DNA of 41,454 nucleotides, taken from JAYZBC01 sp036339375. GTDB lineage: Bacteria > Pseudomonadota > Alphaproteobacteria > MPNO01 > UBA2964. The stretch is from NCBI GenBank assembly GCA_036339375.1, contig JAYZBC010000029.1, positions 1 through 41,454 of the forward strand. The letters are read 5' to 3'. This document shows, in pieces, positions 6,889 through 15,451 of this stretch (position 1 is the first letter of the stretch; the number at the start of each line of letters is the position of its first letter). Below the pieces are notes generated by a model. That model was given only the letters and a program-made list of their open reading frames with translations, had not been told where the DNA came from and ran no database searches. The translations under genes were made by a program, and so were the position numbers.

Positions 6889-7133
6889 TCAAGCGGTGGT
6901 ACAAACAACACTCTCCACACTACCTAAAAGAGATCGCGGTACTGCGGCCACAGGTCGAAGGCTATCAAAAGACCCCAATTAGCGCGTAACTACAAACTGC
7001 TACTACTAAAAATGATCATGTTTGCCAGTAGTCGGAATTTGTGACAAGTTTATAAGTTTGAGTAGCATTCGAACTTGTTGTCCCAAAAGATCCGGACAAA
7101 GATGTTTGCAGTAACACAAATGGGGAGGAAAAT
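6889..7133. other. Left junction of the GC-rich insert; no intact gene
   Basis: With the stump at 6793-6888, this forms the gap of about 340 bases between the HTH gene and the TRAP receptor. On the minus strand a short closed frame contains NWGLLIAFDLWPQYRDLF, which reads protein-like but is too short to identify and could be transposase or phage debris. A 7-bp inverted repeat (ACAAGTT at 7044-7050, AACTTGT at 7072-7078) lies 55 nt before the TRAP receptor start and could be an operator or leader hairpin. Confidence 0.4.
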
Positions 7134-8165
7134 ATGTGTTTCAATCGTATAGGACTCGGTATTGCCGGGATCGCCATCGCAACCTTGATCGCGGCTACGG
7201 CGCCTGCCCGGTCGGAAAAAATTCTGAAGGCTGCGGCCGGTAATCCAGGTGCCGCCTCGCACGCAATCATGACGATTTTCGCCAAAATCGCAAACCGGGA
7301 GACGGGAACTTCAATTCAAATCAACGACGGTCAGACTTTGACCAAGACAACCTTGGCGCTTGGGCTCGGAAAGCTCGACCTTTCGCCATCGGTTCCGGCT
7401 ATTATCAAATATCTGGGGCAGGGGACCCGGATGTACCGCAAGATTAAGGACCGAGCCCAACAGGCCTCAGGCGGTGTGCGCGGAATAATGGGATGGATGG
7501 CGAACTGGTTCCATCCAGTGGTGTTCGCAGACCGGCCGATCAAGGCCTGGGCGGACATCAAGGGCAAGCGTGTGTTCACCGGACCGCCTTCAGGTGCTGC
7601 GGCTGTCACAGCTGAGATGATCATCCGCATTGCCACAGGCTATAAGCCCAATGTTGATTACAAGGCGATTCGTCTCAACTGGGGCGCCGGGCTGCAAGCC
7701 ATGATGGACGGCCAGCTCGACCTCTATATGCGGCCTGCACCTATGGGCGCCGCTATGATTGAGCAGCTCGGTCTCAGCCGAAAGTTCAGACTGCTGACGG
7801 TACCGAAAAATATTGTCGCCTCCGCGGGTTGGAAAAAGCTCGAAAAGATTCCGGGCCGGCTCACGGGCGTCATACCAGCCGGCACGTATAAGGGACAAAT
7901 TGGTGACCAGGACGTCACCGTCGGCGCTGCAACCATGATCTTGGTGGCAAATAAAGGGCTGAACGACGATCTCGTCTACCGTATGACCAAGGCATTCTGG
8001 GACAACCTTGCCGAAGTGCATGCCACCGTACACACCCTGAAGTCGGTCGACAAAAAGCAACCTTTCTTGACGCTCAATACGCCGTTGCACCGAGGCGCAC
8101 TGAAATACTACCGTGAAGTTGGAATAACCATACCTGCCTCGTTGGTTCCACCCGAGGCAAACTGA
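7134..8165 (+). CDS. TAXI-family TRAP transporter substrate-binding protein
   Basis: A 343-residue periplasmic receptor of the TAXI type. A Sec signal peptide covers about residues 1-27 (hydrophobic IGLGIAGIAIATLIAATAPA, cleaved near ARS). The mature protein shows the TAXI pattern: early AAAGNPGAASHAIMTIFAKI, then NDGQTLTKTTLALGLGKLDL, the IKGKRVFTGPPSGAA segment around residues 145-158, and GAGLQAMMDGQLDLYM. TAXI proteins bind small organic anions or amino acids and hand them to a fused 4TM/12TM permease. A strong GGGGAGGA precedes the ATG. Codon use is clearly GC-richer than in the genes left of 6.9 kb or right of 11.3 kb, implying horizontal transfer. Confidence 0.92.
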   Translation: MCFNRIGLGIAGIAIATLIAATAPARSEKILKAAAGNPGAASHAIMTIFAKIANRETGTSIQINDGQTLTKTTLALGLGKLDLSPSVPAIIKYLGQGTRMYRKIKDRAQQASGGVRGIMGWMANWFHPVVFADRPIKAWADIKGKRVFTGPPSGAAAVTAEMIIRIATGYKPNVDYKAIRLNWGAGLQAMMDGQLDLYMRPAPMGAAMIEQLGLSRKFRLLTVPKNIVASAGWKKLEKIPGRLTGVIPAGTYKGQIGDQDVTVGAATMILVANKGLNDDLVYRMTKAFWDNLAEVHATVHTLKSVDKKQPFLTLNTPLHRGALKYYREVGITIPASLVPPEAN

Positions 8166-8167
8166 CC

Positions 8168-8193
8168 GGTTAGGCCCCCGCCGGGGCCGAACT
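8168..8193 (+). promoter_or_regulatory. GC-rich hairpin between TRAP receptor and permease
   Basis: A perfect 6-bp stem GGCCCC/GGGGCC with a CGCC loop, extended by GGTT/AACT across one A-G mismatch, lies between the receptor stop and the permease GTG. No T-run follows. Such hairpins often protect the upstream mRNA, giving more soluble receptor than membrane permease from one operon; that role is inferred. Confidence 0.5.
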
Positions 8194-8213
8194 AGGCTGC
8201 GTGGGAGAGAACT

Positions 8214-10169
8214 GTGGCAACTGAATCCAAGACGGGCTTGTCTGGTCTGCTTATCAGCGGTGTCGTGTTCGGGTTGGCGCTAGCCATGGCGTTCACTGGA
8301 ATTGCTAATTCGATGCCTGATGTTTGGATTCTCCCGCGCATCGGGCCTTTACCCAGCGAGCCGCTACGGGCTGGAATGCTGGGCGCCTCGTTGTTGGTGG
8401 TACTCTTGTCGAACTCTTTTACAGGGATCCTCGCCGCGCGCTCGAAGAGGCTATTGTTACCAGGTGTTGCCATCGACGCAGTCCTACTCGGAGTCGGACT
8501 ATTTGCTTTCTGGCGATACTACGTTGACACCTCGGCGATCGAGGACGGGCTGTTCTTTTTTGAGCCTATGCACATTTGGACCGCGCTTGCAGGCTCGGCT
8601 TGCATGATTATCGCCTGCTGGCGCATCTGGGGTGCTCCGCTTGCCGTGTGCGGTATAGTTGCTATCTTTTATTTCTACACCGGAGAATATTGGCCTTGGT
8701 TATTGGAGACGGCACCCGTCGAATTCGTTGAATCGGCGGAAGATTTGTGGTTCAACCAGAATGACGGCGTGCTGGGCAACATCCTCGGGATCATGATCTA
8801 TACCGTGTTTCCCTTCGTGTTGCTAGGCTGCATGCTGGAGCGCACTGGAGGCGGGCGTTCGCTGATAAAAATAGCCTTTCACCTAACCCGGCGTTACCGG
8901 GGCGGACCAGCTCATGCTGCCATTCTGGCGTCGAGCCTATTCGGAACCATGTCGGGCGGTGCGGTGACAAACGTCGTCGGTACCGGCGTTATCACCATCC
9001 CCATGATAAAGCGACGGGGTTTTGACCCGTCGTTCGCCGGCGGAGTCGAGGCGACTGCATCATGCGGCGGCCAGATCATGCCGCCGATCATGGGGTCGGC
9101 GGCGCTGGTGATGGCCGACTTCACCGGCATTTCGTACCTGACCATCATCGTCGCCGCACTGGTACCGGCGCTCGCATACTACGCAAGCCTGTTCGTCAGC
9201 GTGATCTTCGAATCGCGCCGTCTCGGTGTCACCGCGGCGCCCGACGTTGAAGGCGAACTCGCGGTCGCGCCGCAGGATTTCGTCAATCTTGTGATGGTCA
9301 TCGTTCCCGTTGTCACCGTGGTAACGGCGCTCCTCAACGGGCTTTCGCCAGCCGGGTCGGGGCTGGTGGCGCTATTCATCCTGCTGCCGATTACGTTCTG
9401 CAATCCCGAAATCCGGCGCAATCCGCTGCTGATCTTTGTTGCTCTATCGCGCGGTGGCCAGCAATTTGCCCGGCTGCTCATGGCGATCGGCGTTGTCGGC
9501 GTCATCGTTGCAGTACTAGGTGCTACTGGGCTTCCCAATGATTTTGCCCAGCTCGCCGCGAAAGCGACGGACTCGTGGCTATTCTTGACATTACTTTTGG
9601 CTATGGCGTCTGCGTTGCTGCTCGGAATGGGTATGCCTACCCTCCCGGCTTATCTCACTATAATTCTGATCATGGGACCGTCGCTCCAGCAGTTTGGTCT
9701 TGCGGTGCTCACAGCGCACATGTTCGTATTCTATTACGGTGTGGCCTCGTCGATCACGCCCCCTGTGGCGATCGCCGCCTATGCCGCAGCTTCTATTTCG
9801 GGGTCACCGCCATTGAAGACGGCGGTCATGGCCATCCGTATCGGTGTTGTGAAATTCGTCATTCCATTCGTCTTCGCGTACTACCCTATACTGCTGATTG
9901 TCAAGGAGTCCGGTGTTGCATTCGACACGTTGGGCTTTGCATCGATCATTATCCGGTTGCTGCTGGCGATCTATCTGTTATCCAGTGCGGTGAGTGCGTT
10001 CGACGTGCGCCAGCTTCCAGTATGGGAAATCGTGGTGCGGATAGCTTTGGCGGTTTCCGTACTCTATGTGGATCCGGTACTGCACTGGTCGAGTACCTTC
10101 GTAGCACTCACATTTCTTGCTTGGCATTATGTTCGGTTCCGGCGGGCACCAGACGGCCGGACCGCATGA
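8214..10169 (+). CDS. TRAP transporter fused permease (4TM/12TM, TAXI-associated)
   Basis: A 651-residue integral membrane protein that joins the small (DctQ-like) and large (DctM-like) TRAP subunits in one chain, as is usual beside TAXI receptors. The large-subunit core starts near residue 180 and includes GTMSGGAVTNVVGTGVITIP, the CGGQIMPPIMG segment (about 284-294) and GMGMPTLPAY (about 470-480), all characteristic of fused TRAP permeases. It drives substrate uptake with a sodium or proton gradient. It starts at a GTG after GGGAGA, 48 nt behind the receptor gene. It is GC-rich like its partner. The hydrophobic C-terminal 90 residues may form the extra domain found in some fused permeases. 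Confidence 0.93.
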   Translation: MATESKTGLSGLLISGVVFGLALAMAFTGIANSMPDVWILPRIGPLPSEPLRAGMLGASLLVVLLSNSFTGILAARSKRLLLPGVAIDAVLLGVGLFAFWRYYVDTSAIEDGLFFFEPMHIWTALAGSACMIIACWRIWGAPLAVCGIVAIFYFYTGEYWPWLLETAPVEFVESAEDLWFNQNDGVLGNILGIMIYTVFPFVLLGCMLERTGGGRSLIKIAFHLTRRYRGGPAHAAILASSLFGTMSGGAVTNVVGTGVITIPMIKRRGFDPSFAGGVEATASCGGQIMPPIMGSAALVMADFTGISYLTIIVAALVPALAYYASLFVSVIFESRRLGVTAAPDVEGELAVAPQDFVNLVMVIVPVVTVVTALLNGLSPAGSGLVALFILLPITFCNPEIRRNPLLIFVALSRGGQQFARLLMAIGVVGVIVAVLGATGLPNDFAQLAAKATDSWLFLTLLLAMASALLLGMGMPTLPAYLTIILIMGPSLQQFGLAVLTAHMFVFYYGVASSITPPVAIAAYAAASISGSPPLKTAVMAIRIGVVKFVIPFVFAYYPILLIVKESGVAFDTLGFASIIIRLLLAIYLLSSAVSAFDVRQLPVWEIVVRIALAVSVLYVDPVLHWSSTFVALTFLAWHYVRFRRAPDGRTA

Positions 10170-10203
10170 AATCGCTGCATGGGCATCAACCCCACCAAGC
10201 CGT

Positions 10204-10250
10204 GTTCAGTCTTCTCTGAACGTTGGCCGCTCAAGCACCCGTACGGCCAA
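10204..10250. terminator. Tandem hairpins between convergent genes
   Basis: Two adjacent inverted repeats lie between the TRAP permease and the convergent hydrolase: GTTCAG/CTGAAC with a 6-nt loop (10204-10221) and TTGGCCG/CGGCCAA with a 14-nt loop (10223-10250). They would act on transcripts from either side. No T-run follows, so termination would need another factor. Confidence 0.4.
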
Positions 10251-10282
10251 GTTACCGAAAATCAAGGCCTGAAAATTGTACC

Positions 10283-11179
10283 CTAAAATTCCATCAGGTC
10301 CTCAGCAATGACAACCTCACCAGAGAAGTGTTTCCTAACTTCCTCGGCCCAGGGTTCGTAGTCTGTGGTTTCGACGCGTTGTGTTAGGTGAGACAGAACT
10401 ACCTTTCTGACACCCGCCTGTGTCGCCAGCTTACCGATATTGTCTAGAGCCATGTGCCCCTGGGTAGCCTGACGCATGATACCTTCCTGCTCGGCGGCAC
10501 TCATGTCCTGCCAGCTACCGTCCCTAATCATCCGATTTTTGCGCTCATCGCAGGAGGAGGTTTCGGTCACCAGAACATCAGCATCCTTGGCTAGTGCTGT
10601 GACGGCTGCGCTGAACCCGGTATCGCCAGTAAACGCGATCACGCGGTCAGGGGTCTCGAAGCGGTAGGAGTACGATTTATAGAGGCCGGCGGCATCTCCC
10701 CGATGGAAGCTGAAATGGGTATTCTCTGTCGCAAAAACGCGGATGTTGCCATCCTGATAAACCTCCCCGATGCCTACGTCGTGGCCGAAGAACACCTTTT
10801 CCAGCGGGACGCTGCGGCCACCATCGGCGATGCGGATGTCAGCACTGATACTGCAATACCTCACCGTCGCATCAACAAGCTCCTTAGTTCGGGGTGGCCC
10901 GTAAACGTTGATGGGCTCGGTCCTTTGCCTATCCCACGCCAGTGACATGAGAGTCCCAAGGCCTGCGGTATGGTCATCGTGATGGTGGGTGAGGAAAATA
11001 ATTCCCACGTCGCGCACATTTGCGCCGGCTCTTGCCATGCGCCTTGCTACTCCGTCGCCCGCATCCACAACATAGTAAGTGCCGTTTACGGTAAGTAGAT
11101 GGGACGTCTGCGCCCGACCTGGTGTTAACGATGGACCAGCCGAAGTACCGAGGGTGATCAATGACGACGGTGTTTTCAT
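10283..11179 (-). CDS. MBL-fold metallo-hydrolase (RNase Z/arylsulfatase-like branch)
   Basis: A 298-residue metallo-beta-lactamase-fold enzyme. The zinc motif THHHDDH covers residues 64-70, with further ligands at His155 (ENTHF), Asp186 (FTGDTG) and His264 (VLSHLTQR). The N-terminal ITLGTSAGP and the FTGDTG element resemble the RNase Z/ElaC-like and AtsA-like hydrolase branch, whose members act on phosphodiesters, sulfate esters or lactones. I chose the ATG at 11179 because GGAGGAGA lies 6 nt before it; the longer start at 11248 adds 23 residues absent from the family. It converges with the TRAP operon and shares its GC-rich codon use, so it probably arrived with it and may process the imported compound. 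Confidence 0.88.
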   Translation of the reverse strand: MKTPSSLITLGTSAGPSLTPGRAQTSHLLTVNGTYYVVDAGDGVARRMARAGANVRDVGIIFLTHHHDDHTAGLGTLMSLAWDRQRTEPINVYGPPRTKELVDATVRYCSISADIRIADGGRSVPLEKVFFGHDVGIGEVYQDGNIRVFATENTHFSFHRGDAAGLYKSYSYRFETPDRVIAFTGDTGFSAAVTALAKDADVLVTETSSCDERKNRMIRDGSWQDMSAAEQEGIMRQATQGHMALDNIGKLATQAGVRKVVLSHLTQRVETTDYEPWAEEVRKHFSGEVVIAEDLMEF

Positions 11180-11616
11180 AATATTCTCCTCCGTTGTGTA
11201 ATTTTTGGCTAATCTAAACGTCAGGTAGCTAACTGTCAGCGCCTTCATCGTACTGCCGCTTTCCGGCGTCCATACTATACCGAAAGCCGCTTGTTTTGAA
11301 TCTACGGAATTTTTAGCAAATCAACTGTTCCATAATCCTATACCCAACGCCCCCAGAGATAACTCATCACTATATTTCATACAAGTCCTTCGATTTAAGT
11401 CGAACCTTTCATACTGCAACACACTCTTGGAACTGTTCTGTAGAAGGTCGATCCGCACGATATTTGGGTGGTTTGCGGTACCCTTTCGCATGAAATTTGA
11501 GTGGTTCTATTTCTCGCACATTCTTTTTTTCATTATGCAATATTAATAGAGATAACGTTAATTTGGAGATAGAGAAAATTTTTTGCTATAAACTTTTGCA
11601 AAATTTTGTAAAATAG
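11180..11616. other. Right junction of the GC-rich insert; no confident gene
   Basis: Base composition falls back to the AT-rich host level near 11.28 kb. One short minus-strand frame (11409-11540, TTG start, 43 residues) encodes a basic peptide containing LKFHAKGYRKPPKYRADRPS. It looks coding-like but has no convincing ribosome-binding site or known relatives that I can name, and it may be a broken gene fragment. Nothing else is visible. Confidence 0.4.
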
Positions 11617-12027
11617 CTACCTTTGTTTTTGTGCAGCTGGGATGGCCCCAATATCGGCCAACCATTTATGAGCTGAACGATACCAACCTTGACTGGTAGG
11701 AACAAAATCAAAACGCTGATTAGAACCTGTAATACGTAGACGAAAAATTTTTGGGCCTTTGTTAATCGAAGTAGAATAAAGTGCGGAACCACAATCTGGA
11801 CAAAAGACCTGTGCCCTTTTAACACCACTTTCTGCTGTTTTTATATAAGTTTTAGGTTGCCCAGAGAGAAGCCTGAAGTTCTCCTCTGGAATCGGAAGGC
11901 CTACACGAAATGCCGACCCGGATAATGTTTGACAATCAGTGCAATGGCAAACACTAGTAGCGTTAGGGTCTTCAATATCTGCTTCGTATTGGATATACCC
12001 ACATAAACAGCGTCCATCGATTTTCAT
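11617..12027 (-). CDS. GFA/CENP-V family zinc protein
   Basis: A 136-residue protein with the complete GFA-fold zinc signature: GRCLCGYIQY (Cys7, Cys9), CHCTDCQTLSGS (Cys27, Cys29, Cys32) and FCPDCGSALY (Cys76, Cys79). The family is named for glutathione-dependent formaldehyde-activating enzyme, but most members have other or unknown roles in handling small thiol adducts. Length and spacing are normal. TGGAGATG lies just before the ATG. It is the first minus-strand gene to the right of the insert and has ordinary AT-rich codon use, so it belongs to the host backbone. Confidence 0.9.
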   Translation of the reverse strand: MKIDGRCLCGYIQYEADIEDPNATSVCHCTDCQTLSGSAFRVGLPIPEENFRLLSGQPKTYIKTAESGVKRAQVFCPDCGSALYSTSINKGPKIFRLRITGSNQRFDFVPTSQGWYRSAHKWLADIGAIPAAQKQR

Positions 12028-12080
12028 AGCATCTCCAATTTTTAAAGACCAAAGTTTAATCTACATATTTCTTTTAAAAG

Positions 12081-13103
12081 TTAATAATTTCTATTTACTG
12101 CAAAATTGGTAGCGTCGATAAGTGCTTGTTTGTATTCACTATCAGGAAAGATGGAAAGTTCATCTAGCGCTCTTCGCCCGAAATCGCGGGCGCGTTCTAC
12201 AGTGGCTAACAGTGCACCCGATTTTTCAAGAAGCTGTACAGCGCGTTTAAAGTCGCCCCTTTTTTGTTCCATATCTTCCAATGTACGACGCCAAAATGCT
12301 TTACCTTCTTCATCTGAAGCTTTAAAAGATAGCACTACCGGCAGGGTGATTTTACCATCTCTGAAATCATCACCTACGGCCTTACCTAAGGTTGCTTGCC
12401 GGGCTGAATAATCCAAAACATCATCAATTAATTGAAATGCCATCCCGATATTTTTTCCAAAAGCGACCAATGCGAGGCGCTCTTTTTCAGGTCTTAAAGA
12501 AACAATTGCCCCAATTTCTGTAGCAGCGGAAAAAAGTTTTGCTGTCTTTGCCTGTATGACTTCAATGTAATCCTTTTCTGTTGTATCGGTGTCGTTAGCG
12601 GTCACTAGTTGGTGCACCTCTCCAACAGCAATAATAGATGATGCCTGGGAAAGAACATTTAAAATTTCTAAAGAACCATCAGCGACCATCAGTTCGAATG
12701 CCCGTGAAAAAAGGAAATCACCAACAAGTACAGACGCTTTATTTCCCCAAACGGAATTGGCGGTAGCCGTACCGCGCCGGAGCTCGCTTTCATCAACCAC
12801 GTCATCATGTAACAATGTTGCTGTGTGGATAAACTCCACACAGGCGGCGAGCCCAATATGTCTTTTTCCCTTATAACCGCATAATTGTGCGGAAATTAAG
12901 GTGAGCATTGGACGTAGTCTTTTACCCCCAGCTGCAATTATATGTCCCGCAAGTTGAGGAATTAAAAGTACCGGGCTTTGCATTTGCTCTAAAATGATTT
13001 CATTAACGCCGCTTAAATCATTTGCTGTTAAAGTTACTAGCCGATCAAGAGATGGTGGCTTTTGTTCTCGAATTTTTTTATTGAAGTTGATGACGACAGG
13101 CAC
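12081..13103 (-). CDS. ispB: Trans-polyprenyl diphosphate synthase (octaprenyl/decaprenyl, IspB-like)
   Basis: A 340-residue trans-isoprenyl diphosphate synthase that extends farnesyl diphosphate with isopentenyl units, making the side chain of ubiquinone. Visible motifs are GGKRLRP (59-65), the first Asp-rich motif DDVVD (100-104) followed by ELRRG, and the second DDVLD (227-231). No bulky-residue chain-length block specific to short products is obvious, so a long-chain product fits. I favour a GTG start at 13103: the alternative ATG at 13172 adds 23 residues (MTPLWVVLCST...) unlike the family. It is divergent from DUF2007, an arrangement I associate with Alphaproteobacteria. The exact chain length cannot be read from the sequence. 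Confidence 0.9.
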   Translation of the reverse strand: MPVVINFNKKIREQKPPSLDRLVTLTANDLSGVNEIILEQMQSPVLLIPQLAGHIIAAGGKRLRPMLTLISAQLCGYKGKRHIGLAACVEFIHTATLLHDDVVDESELRRGTATANSVWGNKASVLVGDFLFSRAFELMVADGSLEILNVLSQASSIIAVGEVHQLVTANDTDTTEKDYIEVIQAKTAKLFSAATEIGAIVSLRPEKERLALVAFGKNIGMAFQLIDDVLDYSARQATLGKAVGDDFRDGKITLPVVLSFKASDEEGKAFWRRTLEDMEQKRGDFKRAVQLLEKSGALLATVERARDFGRRALDELSIFPDSEYKQALIDATNFAVNRNY

Positions 13104-13226
13104 CGGAGTTTCTCTATTTAATTTGAGTTTGTTAAAAAGGGTTGAGCATAGAACAACCCATAGGGGGGTCAAGTAAAGGGATATATATTATGTCAATTCG
13201 CCGCATTAATTTTATAGGGATGTGAT

Positions 13227-13445
13227 ATGAGAGAGGTCATAAGGACGAATAACCTTGTTTTAATATCATGGATTAGAACTCTATTATCCGACTCAGGAAT
13301 TGAAACGGTAATTTTTGATGTACATATGAGTGTTTTAGAAGGGTCTGCAGGAGCCATCCAACAGCGTTTAATGGTTCAAGACGAATTCTACGATCAAGCT
13401 TGTGAAAATTTAATAGAATTTAAGGAAGAAGGTCTGTTAAATTAA
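13227..13445 (+). CDS. DUF2007 domain protein
   Basis: A 72-residue protein matching DUF2007 (putative signal-transducing protein) from end to end: REVIRTNNLVLISWIRTLLS, then DSGIETVIFDVHMSVLEG, and a C-terminal helix ending in an acidic patch. Members resemble a single ferredoxin-like or PII-like domain, and their function is unknown. AGGGATG precedes the start. It lies one base before the methyltransferase gene and is divergent from ispB, so the roughly 120 bp between 13104 and 13226 must hold promoters for both directions. Confidence 0.88.
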   Translation: MREVIRTNNLVLISWIRTLLSDSGIETVIFDVHMSVLEGSAGAIQQRLMVQDEFYDQACENLIEFKEEGLLN

Positions 13446-13446
13446 A

Positions 13447-14187
13447 ATGATAAAATCTAATTTTACAGAGGATAGTCTTTTAGGAGGAAAGTTAATCCTT
13501 CGACAACCAAAAAAAGGTTTTCGGGTTTCAATTGACACAGTTCTTCTAGCTTCCGCTGTAGCTGCTAGTAACGGCGAAAGAGTGTTTGAGCCAGGTGCTG
13601 GTCACGGAGGCGCGGCCCTATGTTTGGCTCAACGACTACCTAATATTATAATTACGGGGATGGAAATTAATTCTGAGAGTGTTGCTTTTGCTTTAGAAAA
13701 TATTAAACGAAATGGGTTCCAAAAACGGGTCCAAATTCACCTTGGAGATGTTCGCTGTCAAAACGTACTTTATGAAGAAAAACCATTTCAGCATGTTATG
13801 ATTAATCCACCTTATTTGGAGACTGCGGAAGCAAACATCCCTCCTGATAAAAATAAAGCGACTGCGAATTTTGAGGGGAAAACGAATTTATCTGTTTGGA
13901 TAAAATGTGCTTATTCTGCATTGGAAAGAAAAGGAAGTTTAACGTTAATTTATCGTACAGATCATTTAGATAAACTTTTGCAGTGTTTGTCTGAAGGCTT
14001 TGGAAACGTAATATTAATACCATTATGGCCAAAAAAAGGTGAGCCTGCAAAACGGATCATTATTAAAGCTCGTAAGGACGTAAAGACAAAACTTACCTTA
14101 ACTCCCGGGGTTGTGCTGCACAAAAAAAATGGTGCGTTTACTTCTGTATTTCAAAATATTCTTCAAGGGGCTGCTCTTTCTTCCTGA
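13447..14187 (+). CDS. tRNA1(Val) adenine-N6 methyltransferase-like (TrmN6 family)
   Basis: A 246-residue class I SAM-dependent methyltransferase. The N-terminal GFRVSIDTVLLAS (24-36) is characteristic of the TrmN6/YfiC group. The SAM-binding loop is FEPGAGHGG (47-55), the acidic ribose contact is in GMEINSE (71-77), and the catalytic NPPY (120-123) is typical of amino-group (N6-adenine or N5-glutamine) methylation. E. coli TrmN6 modifies A37 of tRNA1(Val); the same target is likely here but not shown. It follows DUF2007 by one base and precedes the S49 peptidase by about 40 nt in the same operon. Confidence 0.85.
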   Translation: MIKSNFTEDSLLGGKLILRQPKKGFRVSIDTVLLASAVAASNGERVFEPGAGHGGAALCLAQRLPNIIITGMEINSESVAFALENIKRNGFQKRVQIHLGDVRCQNVLYEEKPFQHVMINPPYLETAEANIPPDKNKATANFEGKTNLSVWIKCAYSALERKGSLTLIYRTDHLDKLLQCLSEGFGNVILIPLWPKKGEPAKRIIIKARKDVKTKLTLTPGVVLHKKNGAFTSVFQNILQGAALSS

Positions 14188-14227
14188 AATACTTGGCAGA
14201 TAACGTTCACCCGCTTATCCTCTTGGT

Positions 14228-15094
14228 ATGAATTTTAAAACCCGTTTTAAGAAAATTTTAGCTCGAATTCCCATACGTCGGTTTCAGGATCCTGATCCAG
14301 TGGTGTCGGTTTTACGACTTAACGGCATCATAGGGAGGGCCGGGCCTTTTGGGAATGGAATGACTCTGGCAAGTTTGGAAAAAAATTTAGAGAAAGCCTT
14401 CTCAGGTAGCCGTGTCAAGACTGTGGCATTAGTAATTAATTCACCGGGAGGGTCTCCCGTTCAATCCGCTATGATTTCCAGGCGTATTAGGGAACTTTCT
14501 GATGAAAAAGATATTCCAGTAATTGCATTTACTGAGGATGTCGCGGCATCCGGCGGTTATTGGTTGGCATGTTCCGCTGATGAAATCTATGCTGACGAAA
14601 ATTCTCTCATTGGTTCTATAGGTGTCATATCCTCCGGTTTCGGTTTTAATCGCGCAATTGAACGGTTGGGTATAGAACGACGAGTGCATACTGTTGGGAA
14701 AAAGAAGGGTATGATGGATCCTTTTCAACCTGAAAACCAAGAAGATATAGAAACCTTAAAGGAAATCCAAAAAGAAATTCACGAGAGTTTTAAAAAAAGG
14801 GTTACAGAAAGTAGAGGAGAAAAGCTTTCAAAAACAAAGACACCACTATTCGACGGAGAAATTTGGACTGGAAGAAAAGCAGAAACTTTAGGGCTAGTGG
14901 ATGGAATTGGCGACATGAGGTCAGTAATGCGGAAACTTCACGGAGATAGAGTAAAGTATAAATTCATCTCATTTCGCAGTAATCCAATAAAACGAATTTT
15001 TGGTGGTAGCAATGAGTCAAAAGAGCGAATGAAAGTTATTTCTACCCTCTCTGTTTTGGAAGAATGGGCTGTTTGGAAAAGGTTTGGACTTTAA
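14228..15094 (+). CDS. S49 family peptidase (SppA/SohB-like)
   Basis: A 288-residue serine peptidase of family S49. The nucleophile is Ser108 in VAASGGYWLA, and the lysine of the Ser-Lys dyad is in VGKKKGMMDP (Lys159 or Lys160), about 52 residues later as expected. INSPGGSP (70-77) provides the glycine-rich substrate-strand motif. Family members degrade cleaved signal peptides in or at the inner membrane. This one is the short, single-domain form and has only a basic, weakly hydrophobic N-terminus rather than a clear membrane anchor, so it may be peripheral. The ribosome-binding site is weak. It sits in the DUF2007-TrmN6-S49 operon. Confidence 0.9.
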   Translation: MNFKTRFKKILARIPIRRFQDPDPVVSVLRLNGIIGRAGPFGNGMTLASLEKNLEKAFSGSRVKTVALVINSPGGSPVQSAMISRRIRELSDEKDIPVIAFTEDVAASGGYWLACSADEIYADENSLIGSIGVISSGFGFNRAIERLGIERRVHTVGKKKGMMDPFQPENQEDIETLKEIQKEIHESFKKRVTESRGEKLSKTKTPLFDGEIWTGRKAETLGLVDGIGDMRSVMRKLHGDRVKYKFISFRSNPIKRIFGGSNESKERMKVISTLSVLEEWAVWKRFGL

Positions 15095-15108
15095 GGTGAT
15101 TTAATAAA

Positions 15109-15360
15109 ATGTTTGGTTTTAGCTTAGGAAAGCTATTAGTTCTAACGTTGTTAATTGTCACAATTTGGTATGGGTTTAAATTTTTTGAACGCCGTGGAAA
15201 AAATCTTAAAGAAAAAAAAATTCCCCGAGCCATAAAGAATGGAGACGATGGGGTCCACGATATGGAAAAATGTATAGAGTGTGGTACCTTTGTTCCCAAT
15301 AAAGCTTCTAAAAATTGTGGCCGTGAAAATTGCCCATATATTAATGAAAACAGTGATTAG
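15109..15360 (+). CDS. Small membrane-anchored Cys-motif protein
   Basis: An 83-residue protein with one N-terminal transmembrane helix (about residues 6-24, LGKLLVLTLLIVTIWYGF), a basic linker, and a C-terminal metal-binding-like patch CIECGTFVP...CGRENCP (two CxxC-like pairs). A protein of this design often lies between an S49 peptidase and glyQ in Alphaproteobacteria. No function is known to me. AAGGTGA lies 9 nt before the ATG. The cysteines face the cytoplasm or periplasm depending on helix orientation; the positively charged linker after the helix suggests cytoplasm. Confidence 0.75.
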   Translation: MFGFSLGKLLVLTLLIVTIWYGFKFFERRGKNLKEKKIPRAIKNGDDGVHDMEKCIECGTFVPNKASKNCGRENCPYINENSD

Positions 15361-15451
15361 AAAAAGCACCTTTAATTTTCACAATTTTTTGGCTCGCCTG
15401 AATGTTCCAGCATGTGTTGCCGCTTACGCAATTTCAGGATTATCTGCTTAG

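Noticed and set aside
8302..8607. Overlapping frames inside the TRAP permease and hydrolase genes
   Set aside because: Long alternative frames are expected in GC-rich genes; the transporter frame has clear family motifs and the others have none.
5189..11616. An intact integrative element using tRNA-Pro as attachment site
   Set aside because: I found no integrase and no second copy of the tRNA 3' end elsewhere in the window. The tRNA 3' side runs into the GST gene, and the debris lies on the 5' side.
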